Source: Qipengyuania atrilutea
GTDB lineage: Bacteria; Pseudomonadota; Alphaproteobacteria; Sphingomonadales; Sphingomonadaceae
NCBI RefSeq assembly: GCF_013370205.1
Contig: NZ_JABWGV010000002.1
Coordinates: 612,749-676,748, forward strand
DNA length: 64,000 bases
Direction: 5' to 3'
A program made the position numbers and the translations under genes. The stretch's first letter is position 1. Each line of letters starts with the position of its first letter. A model generated the notes under the pieces. That model did not search any database and had not been told where the DNA came from. It worked only from the letters and a program-made list of their open reading frames with translations. Of this stretch, positions 17,295-26,092 are shown piece by piece.

Positions 17295-20069
17295 TCAACC
17301 GTGCGCGCCGAACTCGTTCGCGATCGCGGCACTGATGCGCAGATTGAGGTCGTGCGAACGCTCGATCGGATCGATGTAGTCGCGCCGGATCGCCGTGTAG
17401 CCGTCGCCCGCGCCGTCGGGATAGTTGCTCTCTTCCTCGACCGCGAAGTCGCCGATCTGCGGGAAACGCGTGGGATACGCGCGGCGCAGCTGCGCCAGCG
17501 CATCCTCTATCCTCAGTGTGAAGACCATCTCCAGTACATCGTCGCGGCTGATGTCGTTGGCCCGGCTGAACGTCGGGATCGATACCGCTTTCAGGAACAT
17601 GTGCTGGAGCAGCGCCAGCCTCACGGCTTGCAGCACGCCGATCCTGCGGCGCACTTCCTCGCGCCCGTCGAGCGGGTTCTCGTTCGGGATGAGGCCGAGC
17701 AGGCGGTATAACTTGAGCGCATCGGTACGCAGCTGCGAAGCAAGGCGGCGGAACACGCCCGCCCGGTCGTCGCGCGTCAGATATTCCGCGAGGTACTGGC
17801 ACGCATCGGACAGATGCCCTTCCGTCCCGCGATAGGTGCGGCTCGCCCAGAAGGCAGCGTTGAACAGCTCGCCGTAAGCGGCCACAGTCTTGATGCTGGC
17901 GAGATTGTTGGAGGCGCGCACCAGGCGGATCATCTGCTTCCCGCGCGCGCTCTTGTTGATGAGCGCGGCTAGGTCCTCGTAATTTCCTTCCGCTGCCGTG
18001 CCGACCCCGGCGATAATGTTCACCGGATAGCCGAGCTGCTGGAGGATCGCGTTATGCGGGATCGCGCGGATCTGCCGCAGCGACATCTCGCGCTCGGCGG
18101 CAAGGTCGCTCTGCCGGCGCGATTTGCGGCTGCCGGTCTCGTTGAGCAGACCGAGCCCGAACGCCGTAATCGCGCGCGAATAGACGCGGCTCGTGAGATA
18201 GTCGCGCTGGTGCGAGCGGATGGCGCGATAGAAATCGAGGCTGAGGTCGGTTCGCTTGTAGAGCGGATCCTTGCCCGCATCGTTCGCCTCCGCCGGGCGC
18301 AGTTCCGCGATCCGTGTCAGCGTGGCGAGCGCTAGTTCGGGCGTCGCGAAGAACTGGTAGCCGTCGCCGCCTTGGAAGCTGGCTTCGGGCTCGAGGTGAA
18401 TACCCGCCTTGTTGAACCGCGAGCGCGCCCAAGGGGAGAGCGGCCATTCGAGCCGGTCGGCAAAGCCGCCGGGATGCGCGCCGCGGCCCATGCCTTCGCC
18501 GTGCGTGTTGAAGATCAGCGCGGACACATCGGTTAGATCGTTTTTCCGCATCGCCTGCGCGAGCCGCCCCTGCAGCCGCTCGATCGAAAGCCCGGCCGGA
18601 ATTTGCCCGACGAAGCGGCCTGCATCGGAGAAGCCGGTCTGGATTGCGATCCGGCCGCGCTTGCGGGCATATTGCTGGAACGCGGGCTCGGAAAGCAAAG
18701 CATCGAGGAAGCGGCCGCCGTGTTCCAGCGCGTTCTCGGTCTCGAAGAGCGGCGATACGTCGACCTTGTCCGCAATTCCGAAAAGCTCGGAGAAATATAG
18801 TGCGGCGAGGACCGTCGCCGGCTGCTCGCATTCGGCGATAAGCATCCGAATAGGCGCATCGCCGTCGATATGCTGGATGATCTGCGCCATCGCGAGAAAC
18901 TGGCGGATCGCGGTACTGCTTTCGATGGCGAGCGCTGCGAAGTTGGAGCGCAGCGGTTTTACCTTGGCCAGCATGTCGCGCAGCGCCTTCACCGCGCCCC
19001 GGCTCGCAAGATCGAGGGTGGTTTCGGGGTCCATCCGGCGGCGGATGGCGTTGTGGAGCTGGCTCGAGTTCACGCGGAAATGGATGAGGCCCATGCCAAG
19101 GCCATCGGCACGCATCGCGGCGGCAAGCGTCCGCAGTTCCACGGCGCGGTCCAGCGGCGCTTCACCGGCCTCGTCTTCCAGCGCATCGATGACCGGCGTG
19201 AGCGACAGCAGCTTGTCGGCGTGCTCGCGGGTCAGCCTGTTCGCGGCGTTCGACAGCGCTTCGGGAGATGACAGATCGCCCGCGAAATCGTCCGCACGTT
19301 CCTGCGCATAGTCGGCGGCGCGGCGTAGCGAGGCGAGCAGGCTGTGCTGCCCATCGATCCGCTCGAGCGCGGCGACGTAGCGCTTCAGCCGCTGGGCTTT
19401 CTCCGAGAGGCGGAACCCGATGGAATCGTACCAGGCGATGTCGGTCCGTCCATCCATGTCGTATCCGACCCAGGTCGCGAACTTGAACGGCATCGGCGTA
19501 AATTCGGCGGCGCTGTCGGGCCAGGTCTGATGGACGCGGCGCAGCAGGCTGCGGTTGATCGTGTCGCGCGCATCCTGCGCGTTGGCGATCGCGGCCATGG
19601 CGCGGTCGTGCTCGTATTGCAGCGTAATGGCCGGCCGGGCGCTCGGGGCGATGCATACGTCCGTGCCGATTTCACCGCTTTGCGAGGCCGCCTCGGCCAG
19701 CGCGCGCGACTGCTGCGGCGTCATCAAGAAGGTCGGATGCGCGGTAAAGACGGCGTGCATCTGCGGCCGGTTCCAGCGCCGGATCGCGCCATCGATGCCC
19801 GCTTCTTCGTCGATCAGGCCGCTGAGATCGGTCTGGTCCGGTTTCGTCAGATTGCGCAGCCGCGAGGCGCGTCCTTGCAGCGCTTCGCATTCGAGCTCCG
19901 CGATCAGGTTCTCCATATCGTCGAGGTCGAATTCGCCGGCCTCGAGTTGCCGCGACAGATCGAGCGAGAGTTGGAACACCGGGTTGAACAGCGGGGTCTC
20001 GTGCGTGCGCTCGTGCAGATATTGCAGGCGGTCGACGCATTGATCGACGGTTTTGAGGGGACGGCTCAT
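17295..20069 (-). CDS. Divergent phosphoenolpyruvate carboxylase-like protein, last gene of the Entner-Doudoroff operon
   Basis: 924 residues, the size of a PEPC monomer (oxaloacetate from PEP and bicarbonate). Family landmarks: 'AVFTAHPTFLMT' (the TAHPT catalytic histidine), 'GYDMDGRTDI' in the place of GGDRDGNP, 'QTGFSDAGRFVG' for GYSDSAKDAG, 'NTHGEGMGRGAHPGGF' for the HGRGGSIGRGG loop, and 'RQIRAIPHNAILQQLGYP' for the LRAIPWIFAWTQ region. The C-terminal QNTG motif is missing (ends EFGAHG). By my manual alignment several catalytic Arg/Lys residues are replaced, so activity is uncertain. Start ATG overlaps the eda stop by 4 bp, so it is translated with the operon. Convergent with tilS. Confidence 0.75.
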   Translation of the reverse strand: MSRPLKTVDQCVDRLQYLHERTHETPLFNPVFQLSLDLSRQLEAGEFDLDDMENLIAELECEALQGRASRLRNLTKPDQTDLSGLIDEEAGIDGAIRRWNRPQMHAVFTAHPTFLMTPQQSRALAEAASQSGEIGTDVCIAPSARPAITLQYEHDRAMAAIANAQDARDTINRSLLRRVHQTWPDSAAEFTPMPFKFATWVGYDMDGRTDIAWYDSIGFRLSEKAQRLKRYVAALERIDGQHSLLASLRRAADYAQERADDFAGDLSSPEALSNAANRLTREHADKLLSLTPVIDALEDEAGEAPLDRAVELRTLAAAMRADGLGMGLIHFRVNSSQLHNAIRRRMDPETTLDLASRGAVKALRDMLAKVKPLRSNFAALAIESSTAIRQFLAMAQIIQHIDGDAPIRMLIAECEQPATVLAALYFSELFGIADKVDVSPLFETENALEHGGRFLDALLSEPAFQQYARKRGRIAIQTGFSDAGRFVGQIPAGLSIERLQGRLAQAMRKNDLTDVSALIFNTHGEGMGRGAHPGGFADRLEWPLSPWARSRFNKAGIHLEPEASFQGGDGYQFFATPELALATLTRIAELRPAEANDAGKDPLYKRTDLSLDFYRAIRSHQRDYLTSRVYSRAITAFGLGLLNETGSRKSRRQSDLAAEREMSLRQIRAIPHNAILQQLGYPVNIIAGVGTAAEGNYEDLAALINKSARGKQMIRLVRASNNLASIKTVAAYGELFNAAFWASRTYRGTEGHLSDACQYLAEYLTRDDRAGVFRRLASQLRTDALKLYRLLGLIPNENPLDGREEVRRRIGVLQAVRLALLQHMFLKAVSIPTFSRANDISRDDVLEMVFTLRIEDALAQLRRAYPTRFPQIGDFAVEEESNYPDGAGDGYTAIRRDYIDPIERSHDLNLRISAAIANEFGAHG

Positions 20070-20680
20070 TTCCCGAGGCCCGCAGCCGCGCGCGCAAGCG
20101 CTTCGATCTCGGCCTTGTTCGGCTCGCCCATCGGCGCGACCCAGCTTCCGCCAACGCAGAGCACCGGATCGAAGGCAAGCCATTCGGCGGCGTTGCCCTC
20201 ACTGATGCCGCCGGTGGGGCAGAACCGGCACTGTGCGAATGGCGCGGCGAGGGCTTTCAAAGCGGGCAGTCCGCCCGCCGCCATCGCCGGGAAGAACTTG
20301 AAGTGCGTCAGGCCGTGGTCGCGTCCGCGCATGATGTCCGCGGCAGTCGCGATGCCCGGCAGGAACGGCACGCCGTTGCCGATCGCCGCTTTCGCCAACG
20401 GGTCCGTCAGGCCGGGCGAGACGATGAACTCGCTCCCCGCTTCGAGCGCGTCTTCGAGCTCTTCGGGATTGGTCACAGTCCCCGCGCCGACGACCGCGCC
20501 GTCGACCTGCTTCATGATGCGGATCGCTTCGAGCGCGGCAGGGGTGCGCAGCGTCACTTCGAGCGCCTTCAGGCCGCCTGCGACCAGCGCCTCGGCCAGC
20601 GGCTCGGCATGGCGGACATCCTCGACCACGATCACCGGAACGACCGGCGCGGCGCGCATGATGGAATCGATGTCGTTCAT
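20066..20680 (-). CDS. eda: 2-keto-3-deoxy-6-phosphogluconate aldolase
   Basis: A cytosolic class I aldolase of 204 residues that splits KDPG into pyruvate and glyceraldehyde 3-phosphate. Seen: 'PVIVVEDVRHAEPLAEALVAG', 'ALEVTLRTPAALEAI' with the catalytic Glu, 'GAGTVTNPEELEDALEAG', 'FIVSPGL', the Schiff-base lysine in 'HFKFFPAMAAGG', and 'CPTGGISEGNAAEWL'. Length is typical. The ATG (MNDIDSIMRA) overlaps the glk stop by 4 bp and its own stop overlaps the next start by 4 bp, so it is the fourth step of a coupled operon. Confidence 0.96.
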   Translation of the reverse strand: MNDIDSIMRAAPVVPVIVVEDVRHAEPLAEALVAGGLKALEVTLRTPAALEAIRIMKQVDGAVVGAGTVTNPEELEDALEAGSEFIVSPGLTDPLAKAAIGNGVPFLPGIATAADIMRGRDHGLTHFKFFPAMAAGGLPALKALAAPFAQCRFCPTGGISEGNAAEWLAFDPVLCVGGSWVAPMGEPNKAEIEALARAAAGLGK

Positions 20681-21660
20681 TGGGAAACTCCGTGATCGCG
20701 GGCGAATGCCGCAGCCGCGCCGAACAGGCCGGGCTGGGGTTGGGTGATGAGCTTGACGGGGATGCTCGCCATGAGGCTTTCGAACCGGCCCTTGGCGCGA
20801 AAACGCTCGGCAAAGCCAGATCCGATCAGCGTGTCGCGAATACGGTAGCCGAGGCCGCCAGCGATGACGACGCCCTGGAAGCCGCCCTGCGCTAGCGCGA
20901 GATCGCCAGCCACACTGCCGAGCGAGAGGCAGAACCGGTCGACTGCGGCGGCGGCAAGGCTGTCCTCGCCCGACATGCCGGTGGTCCAAAGGTCGACGTC
21001 GTCGCGCTCGGGCACGGACTTCTTCTCCATCGCCGCGAGCGTCTGGTAGATGTCGACGATGGCGGGACCCGATACGACCCGCTCCGCCGACACGCGGTTG
21101 TGGCGTTTGCGGAGCCGCGCGAGGATCGCATCCTCGATCTGGTCGAGCGGTGCGAAGTCGATGTGGCCGCCCTCGGTCGCCTGCACGCGGTAATGGCCCG
21201 GCTGGCGGAAGAGATAGGCGACGCCGAGCCCCGTGCCCGGCCCGAGGACGGTAATCCGGCCGGTATCGGGCAGGGGGCCTTCCGGTCCCGTCAGGTGCAG
21301 GAACTGGTCGTCGGGCGCACGAGCGACGGCATGCGCGACGGCCTCAAAGTCGTTGACGATCTTGTAGCGTGAGACGCCGAGCTTCGAGCACACGAGGGCG
21401 GGGCGGATGACCCACGGGTTGTTGGTGAAGCGGATGACGTCGCCGCCTACCGGACCCGCAATTGCCATCGATACGGCTTCGGGCAGGCTGCCGCCCTGCC
21501 GCTCCCGGAAATCTTCCCACGCCGTCTGGAAGCTGGCGTGGTCTTCGGTGTGGAGCGTTTCGGGTTCACCGAGTTCGATCGTGCCGTCCGCTCCGATCGA
21601 GGCGATCGCGAAGCGGGCATGGGTTCCCCCGATGTCGACCGAGACGATATCCGTACTCAT
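20677..21660 (-). CDS. glk: Glucokinase (ROK-independent, Glk family)
   Basis: A protein of 327 residues that phosphorylates glucose at C6 with ATP. Seen: 'VDIGGTHARFAIA' phosphate loop, 'AIAGPVGGDVIRFTNNPW', 'IVNDFEAVAHAVA' with the catalytic Asp, 'GPGTGLGVAYL', 'ATEGGHIDFAP', and 'VVIAGGLGYRI'. It is the E. coli Glk type, not the ROK type. It sits between edd and eda and shares a 4-bp stop-start overlap with eda. It provides glucose 6-phosphate to Zwf. Confidence 0.94.
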   Translation of the reverse strand: MSTDIVSVDIGGTHARFAIASIGADGTIELGEPETLHTEDHASFQTAWEDFRERQGGSLPEAVSMAIAGPVGGDVIRFTNNPWVIRPALVCSKLGVSRYKIVNDFEAVAHAVARAPDDQFLHLTGPEGPLPDTGRITVLGPGTGLGVAYLFRQPGHYRVQATEGGHIDFAPLDQIEDAILARLRKRHNRVSAERVVSGPAIVDIYQTLAAMEKKSVPERDDVDLWTTGMSGEDSLAAAAVDRFCLSLGSVAGDLALAQGGFQGVVIAGGLGYRIRDTLIGSGFAERFRAKGRFESLMASIPVKLITQPQPGLFGAAAAFARDHGVSQ

Positions 21661-21672
21661 ATGCGTCTTTCC

Positions 21673-23484
21673 TTACAGGCCGGCGGTTGCGAGCATGGCG
21701 GAGCCGCCGCGCTCGGCTTCGTCCGCAAGGCTTCGGAACATCGCGAAGAGTTCGCGTCCGAGGCCCATGTCCGGCGCCGGGTCGGCGGCCGAGACGCGAG
21801 AAGTCAGGTCGGCAGTCGTCGATAGCTCGCCCGTTTCGGCGCAGACCTTGACCACGTCGCCGTCCTGCAATTTCGAGAGCGGGCCGCCGCCGAGAGCTTC
21901 GGGCGCACAATGGATGGCGGCGGGCACCTTGCCGCTCGCGCCCGACATCCGCCCGTCCGTGACTAACGCGACGTGATAGCCGCGGTCCTGCAGGACGCCG
22001 AGCGCCGGGGTCAGCTTGTGCAGTTCGGGCATTCCGTTGGCACGCGGACCCTGGAAGCGGACGACGACGACGACGTCGCGGTCGAGTTCGCCGCGTTCGA
22101 AGGCCAGGTTGACATCCTTCTGCGTCTGGAAGACCCGGCACGGTGCCTCGGTGGTCCAGAAACGCCGCTCGACCGCGCTCGACTTGAAGCATGCGCGGCC
22201 CAGATTGCCTTCCAGCAGACGCATGCCTCCGTCGGGCTGGAAAGGTTCGGCCACCGTACTGAGCATGTTATCGTCGCCGCTTTCGCCGATCTCGCGCCAG
22301 ACGAGTTCGCCATCGTCGAGCATCGGCTCGCGGGTGTAGTCGCTCAGGTCGCCGCCCCATATGGTGCGCAGGTCGCGGTGGGCGAGGCCGTTCTCGAGCA
22401 GTTCTCCGACGATGTAGCCCATGCCGCCGGCGGCATGGAAATGGTTCACGTCGCCCGAACCGTTGGGATAGACACGGGCAAGCAGCGGCACCACCCGCGA
22501 CAGTTCGGCAAGGTCGGTCCAGTCGAAGACGATCCCGGCGGCTCGCGCCATCGCGGGAATGTGGATGGCGTGATTGGTCGATCCCCCGGTCGCGAGCAAA
22601 CCGATCGCCGCGTTGACGATCGCCTTTTCGTCGACGCAGTGGGCAAGCGGGCGGAAGTCGTTGCCGTCGCGCGTAATCTCGGAAAGCCGGTGGGTCGCGG
22701 CGCGCGTCAGCTTCTGCCGTAGGCCCGTTCCCGGCGTGACAAATGCAGCGCCCGGCACATGCAGGCCCATGATCTCCATCATCATCTGGTTGGAGTTGGC
22801 CGTGCCGTAAAAGGTGCAGGTGCCCGGCGAATGGTAGCTCGCGCTTTCGCTTTCGAGCAGTTCGTCACGCGTCGCCTTTCCTTCGGCGTACAGCTGGCGA
22901 ACCTTCTGCTTTTCCTTGTTGGAAATTCCGGTCGGCATGGGTCCGCTCGGTACGAAAACCGCAGGCAGATGACCGAAGCGCAAGGCACCGATCATCAGGC
23001 CGGGCACGATCTTGTCGCAAATGCCGAGCAGCGCGACGCTGTCGTACACGGCATGGCTCAAGGCGAGCGCCGTCGAAAGCGCTATTGCATCACGGCTGAA
23101 CAGCGACAGTTCCATGCCGTCCTGCCCCTGCGTCACCCCATCGCACATGGCTGGCGTTCCGCCTGCGACCTGGGCCGTGGCACCGACCTCGCGGGCGTGG
23201 ATTTTCATCATCTCCGGGTATCGGCCGTAGGGCTGATGGGCGGACAACATGTCGTTATAAGCAGTCACGATGCCGATGTTCGGTCCGCTTGCTGCCTTGA
23301 TCGCAGCCTGGTCCTCTTCGGCGCCCGCAAACGCATGGGCGAGGTTGGAGCAGGACATGACATGACGGTTCGGATCGCGCTCCGCCGCTTCGCCGATAAG
23401 GCCGAGATATCGCGCCCGGCTCTCAGCGGATTTCTCGATAACCCGCTTGGTAACGGATTCGATGACGGGATGTAGTTTGCTCAT
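21673..23484 (-). CDS. edd: Phosphogluconate dehydratase
   Basis: A protein of 603 residues of the IlvD/Edd family, dehydrating 6-phosphogluconate to KDPG with a [4Fe-4S] cluster. Seen: '[20 protein letters not shown]', '[20 protein letters not shown]', '[20 protein letters not shown]', '[19 protein letters not shown]', '[19 protein letters not shown]' and '[20 protein letters not shown]'. The cysteines of CDG, GICDK and TCTFYG are the expected cluster ligands. Normal length. 6 bp downstream of zwf and 12 bp upstream of glk. Confidence 0.96.
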   Translation of the reverse strand: MSKLHPVIESVTKRVIEKSAESRARYLGLIGEAAERDPNRHVMSCSNLAHAFAGAEEDQAAIKAASGPNIGIVTAYNDMLSAHQPYGRYPEMMKIHAREVGATAQVAGGTPAMCDGVTQGQDGMELSLFSRDAIALSTALALSHAVYDSVALLGICDKIVPGLMIGALRFGHLPAVFVPSGPMPTGISNKEKQKVRQLYAEGKATRDELLESESASYHSPGTCTFYGTANSNQMMMEIMGLHVPGAAFVTPGTGLRQKLTRAATHRLSEITRDGNDFRPLAHCVDEKAIVNAAIGLLATGGSTNHAIHIPAMARAAGIVFDWTDLAELSRVVPLLARVYPNGSGDVNHFHAAGGMGYIVGELLENGLAHRDLRTIWGGDLSDYTREPMLDDGELVWREIGESGDDNMLSTVAEPFQPDGGMRLLEGNLGRACFKSSAVERRFWTTEAPCRVFQTQKDVNLAFERGELDRDVVVVVRFQGPRANGMPELHKLTPALGVLQDRGYHVALVTDGRMSGASGKVPAAIHCAPEALGGGPLSKLQDGDVVKVCAETGELSTTADLTSRVSAADPAPDMGLGRELFAMFRSLADEAERGGSAMLATAGL

Positions 23485-23490
23485 AGCGGT

Positions 23491-24930
23491 TTACTCATGC
23501 CAACTGACGCCGTTTCGTTCGGTTAGGGCAATGGCTGCGCTTGGTCCCCAGCTTCCGGCACTGTAGGGTTTGGGCTTGGCGCCTTCGCCTTTCCATTGCT
23601 CCCTGATCGCATCGATCCATTCCCACTGCGCCTCGATTTCGTCTCGGCGCACGAACAGCGTCTGGTCGCCTTCGATGAGATCGAGCAGCAGCCGCTCGTA
23701 GGCGATCCGCCGATGCGTGCCGGTGAAGGCGTCAGGCATCGCTATGTCGAGCGGAACGCTGCGCAGCCTGATGCCCTCGCGGTCCAGCCCCGGCATCTTC
23801 GCCATCATGGATAGCTGGATGTTTTCCTGCGGCTGTATACCGATGACAAGTTGGTTGGGCTTCGTGTGCGCGCCGCGCTCCTCGAAGATCGAGTGCGGAA
23901 TTCCGCGGAACTGGACGACGATTTCCGTAGTACGCTCGGGCAGCCGTTTTCCGGTGCGCATGTAAAAGGGGACGCCTTTCCAGCGCCAGTTATCGACATG
24001 CGCCTTGATCGCCACGAAGGTTTCGGTGTCCGAATCTTTGCCGAGTTCCTCGTCGTAGCCAGGCACGGATTTACCGTCGATCGCGCCGGCCCGGTATTGC
24101 CCCCTGACCGTATCCGCCGCATCGACGCTGCGAAGCGCACGCAGAACCTTGACCTTTTCGTCACGGATGGCCGTCGCATCGAAGCTGGTCGGCGGCTCCA
24201 TCGCAACCAGTGCGAGCAGTTGCAGCATGTGGTTTTGCACCATGTCGCGCAGCGCACCGCTGTCGTCGTAATAGGCAACACGCGATTCAAGACCGACGGT
24301 TTCGGCCACAGTGATCTGGACGTGCTCGACATAGTTCGAGTTCCAGACAGGCTCGAGCATGATGTTAGCAAACCGGAGCGCGAGCAAGTTCTGCACCGTT
24401 TCCTTGCCGAGATAATGGTCGATGCGGTAGATGCGGCTCTCGTCGAAGGCGCTCGCAACCGCATCGTTGATTTCCTGCGAGGACGCGAGGTCGGTGCCGA
24501 GCGGCTTTTCCAGCCCGATCCTTACGTTCTCGCTTGCCAATCCGACCTTATCGAGGCCGGCGATGGTCGGCTCGAACAGGCTTGGCGCAGTGGAGAGGAA
24601 GATCGCCAACCCGCCACTAGGGTCGCCGACCTTGTCGGCCAGTTCACGGTATCCCTCTTCCGTTAAAGCATCGAGCGACTGATAGGTAAGCCGGTTCAGG
24701 AAGTCGGCCATTCCGCCCCGCCGGTCGCGCGGAAGATATTTCTCAAGTGCCTCCCGTGCGAAATTGCGGAAGTCACCGTCGGACATTTCGGTGCGGGCGG
24801 TGCCGATAATCTTCAGGTCGGCTCCGAGAAGATCGTCAGCATCGAGCGCGCAAAGCGAAGGTAGCAGCATGCGCTGGGACAGGTCGCCGGTCGCTCCGAA
24901 CAGCAGCAATCGGTTGGCCGTGAACGTCAT
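23491..24930 (-). CDS. zwf: Glucose-6-phosphate 1-dehydrogenase
   Basis: A protein of 479 residues, first gene of the Entner-Doudoroff operon, oxidising glucose 6-phosphate to 6-phosphogluconolactone. Seen: nucleotide-binding 'LLLFGATGDLSQRMLLPSL', 'RIGLEKPLGTDLASSQEIN', the active-site 'RIYRIDHYLGKETVQNLLAL', and 'WNSNYVEHVQITVAETVGLE'. The substrate residues of the RIDHYLGKE motif are intact. A pgl (lactonase) gene is not in the operon; lactone may hydrolyse spontaneously or a pgl elsewhere may serve. No operator was convincing in the 115 bp upstream. Confidence 0.95.
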   Translation of the reverse strand: MTFTANRLLLFGATGDLSQRMLLPSLCALDADDLLGADLKIIGTARTEMSDGDFRNFAREALEKYLPRDRRGGMADFLNRLTYQSLDALTEEGYRELADKVGDPSGGLAIFLSTAPSLFEPTIAGLDKVGLASENVRIGLEKPLGTDLASSQEINDAVASAFDESRIYRIDHYLGKETVQNLLALRFANIMLEPVWNSNYVEHVQITVAETVGLESRVAYYDDSGALRDMVQNHMLQLLALVAMEPPTSFDATAIRDEKVKVLRALRSVDAADTVRGQYRAGAIDGKSVPGYDEELGKDSDTETFVAIKAHVDNWRWKGVPFYMRTGKRLPERTTEIVVQFRGIPHSIFEERGAHTKPNQLVIGIQPQENIQLSMMAKMPGLDREGIRLRSVPLDIAMPDAFTGTHRRIAYERLLLDLIEGDQTLFVRRDEIEAQWEWIDAIREQWKGEGAKPKPYSAGSWGPSAAIALTERNGVSWHE

Positions 24931-25045
24931 TCGCTTGTGCCCTCATCCTGTCGGTCGAGCCATCGACCGGGAGATACCCCTATCAGCAACGCCGCGCGCG
25001 TTCCAACGGGCGCAGTCGTATTCATCAGCGTTGGCGGCCTCGCGA

Positions 25046-25843
25046 TCAACTTTGCGAGACGGTGACGGTCTTTTCGATGAACTCGGTAAGGCCGAAGCTG
25101 GTCATGAAGCTGACATCGGCCGCATCCCGGCCAACGCCGATCTTCACGATGTCGCTCGCCGTGCCCATGCCGGTGGCATCGACCAGGTACCAAGCTCCGC
25201 CGCCGGGAGTCGACTGATCTTCCAGGAAGACTTCGGCTACCGCGTGAAAATCAGGCGGCTCAACGCCGGGTGCAAAACAGCTCACGAAGCGGGCGGGGAT
25301 CGACGACGCGCGTGCAAGGGTCACCATAACGTGGGCATAATCGCGGCAAATCCCGCGTCGCTCGATGAAACTGTCGACCGCGGTCGTGTTCGCGTTGCTG
25401 GCGCCGGGTACGTAGGAGAAATGGCTGCTGATCCAGTTATGCATCGCCATGACGCGCTTACCGCCCGAAAGTTCGCCGAATTCGTCCTCGACGAAGCTCT
25501 GCATCCGGTCCGCCTGGCAATAGCGCGAGTCGAACAGATACTGCACCGATTCGCCCGGCAGATCGTGCGTGTCGAGCTGGCACAGTTCCGAGACATCAGC
25601 GATCAGGCGCTGGACTTCGACCTCGGCTTTGTAATCGATCTCAAACCGACCTTCTGAACGCACCCATATGCGCTCGCCGATATCGTCCTGTGCAGGAATA
25701 CGCGCGATGTGTTCCGCGTCGCCTAGCTTCGTATCGCAAGAAAGAATCTGTTGCTCGGGAATGGCGGCCGCTTCGAATTGGAGCAGGACGTCGGTCGGCT
25801 GGTCTCCCGAGTAGGCGAAGGAAACGTCGATGGAGATGGTCAT
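25046..25843 (-). CDS. Transglutaminase-like cysteine protease family protein
   Basis: A protein of 265 residues without signal peptide. The C-terminal half is a transglutaminase core with the triad: Cys in 'ERRGICRDYAHVMVTLARAS', His in 'DFHAVAEVFLED', Asp in 'WYLVDATGM'. The N-terminal 110 residues are beta-rich ('VSFAYSGDQPTDVLLQFEAA'), as in the bacterial transglutaminase N-domain. Homologues act on peptide or isopeptide bonds, or are part of amide ligation systems; the substrate is unknown. It lies downstream of the small Trp-rich ORF and its terminator, separated by about 105 bp from the hairpin. Confidence 0.82.
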   Translation of the reverse strand: MTISIDVSFAYSGDQPTDVLLQFEAAAIPEQQILSCDTKLGDAEHIARIPAQDDIGERIWVRSEGRFEIDYKAEVEVQRLIADVSELCQLDTHDLPGESVQYLFDSRYCQADRMQSFVEDEFGELSGGKRVMAMHNWISSHFSYVPGASNANTTAVDSFIERRGICRDYAHVMVTLARASSIPARFVSCFAPGVEPPDFHAVAEVFLEDQSTPGGGAWYLVDATGMGTASDIVKIGVGRDAADVSFMTSFGLTEFIEKTVTVSQS

Positions 25844-25948
25844 GCAAGCTTCAACCGACGAGCGAACCGTTTCGTTTCCGAAAGCTCGGAAGCTAGGTTC
25901 TCGGCTGGTTGAGAACGATCTTAACCGTGTTTGCTTGGCACCAAAAGA

Positions 25949-25973
25949 AAGGGGCCCGGAAACCAGGCCCCTT
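25949..25973 (-). terminator. Intrinsic terminator after the Trp-rich micro-ORF
   Basis: Stem AAGGGGCC (25949-25956) pairs with GGCCCCTT (25966-25973) across a 9-base loop: 8 bp of perfect stem. Read on the minus strand the hairpin is followed by TTCTTTTGG, a modest U-tract, so it should end transcripts coming from the micro-ORF and, by read-through, from the CHASE2-EAL gene. It stands upstream of the transglutaminase gene on the same strand, which also allows an attenuator role. Confidence 0.75.
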
Positions 25974-25986
25974 CGTTAATCCGCCA

Positions 25987-26031
25987 TTAGGTACGCGGTT
26001 GGCCGTAAAGCCAGTTCCAGAAACTCCACAT
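25987..26031 (-). CDS. Trp-rich 14-residue micro-ORF (leader-peptide-like)
   Basis: Minus-strand ATG (complement 26029-26031) to TAA (25987-25989) encodes MWSFWNWLYGQPRT: three tryptophans in 14 residues. A strong Shine-Dalgarno sequence, GGGGAG, lies 8 bases before the ATG. The hairpin terminator begins 14 bases after the stop. It sits about 60 bp below the end of the CHASE2-EAL gene. I do not recognise a function. The arrangement resembles a leader peptide/attenuator or a short membrane-active peptide. Coding is supported only by the ribosome-binding site and the tight terminator; the size makes chance possible. Confidence 0.45.
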   Translation of the reverse strand: MWSFWNWLYGQPRT

Positions 26032-26092
26032 AACAAATGCTCCCCTGTTTAGAGAGCTTAAGAATGCCTTAACCATTTCCCGAAGTAAAGCG

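Noticed and set aside
18409..20747. Long plus-strand frames opposite the PEPC-like gene and eda
   Set aside because: Composition of reversed high-GC coding sequence; no start with a ribosome-binding site.
25949..26031. Classical trp operon attenuator
   Set aside because: The downstream gene is a transglutaminase and no trp gene is near, so the name is not justified although the architecture is similar.
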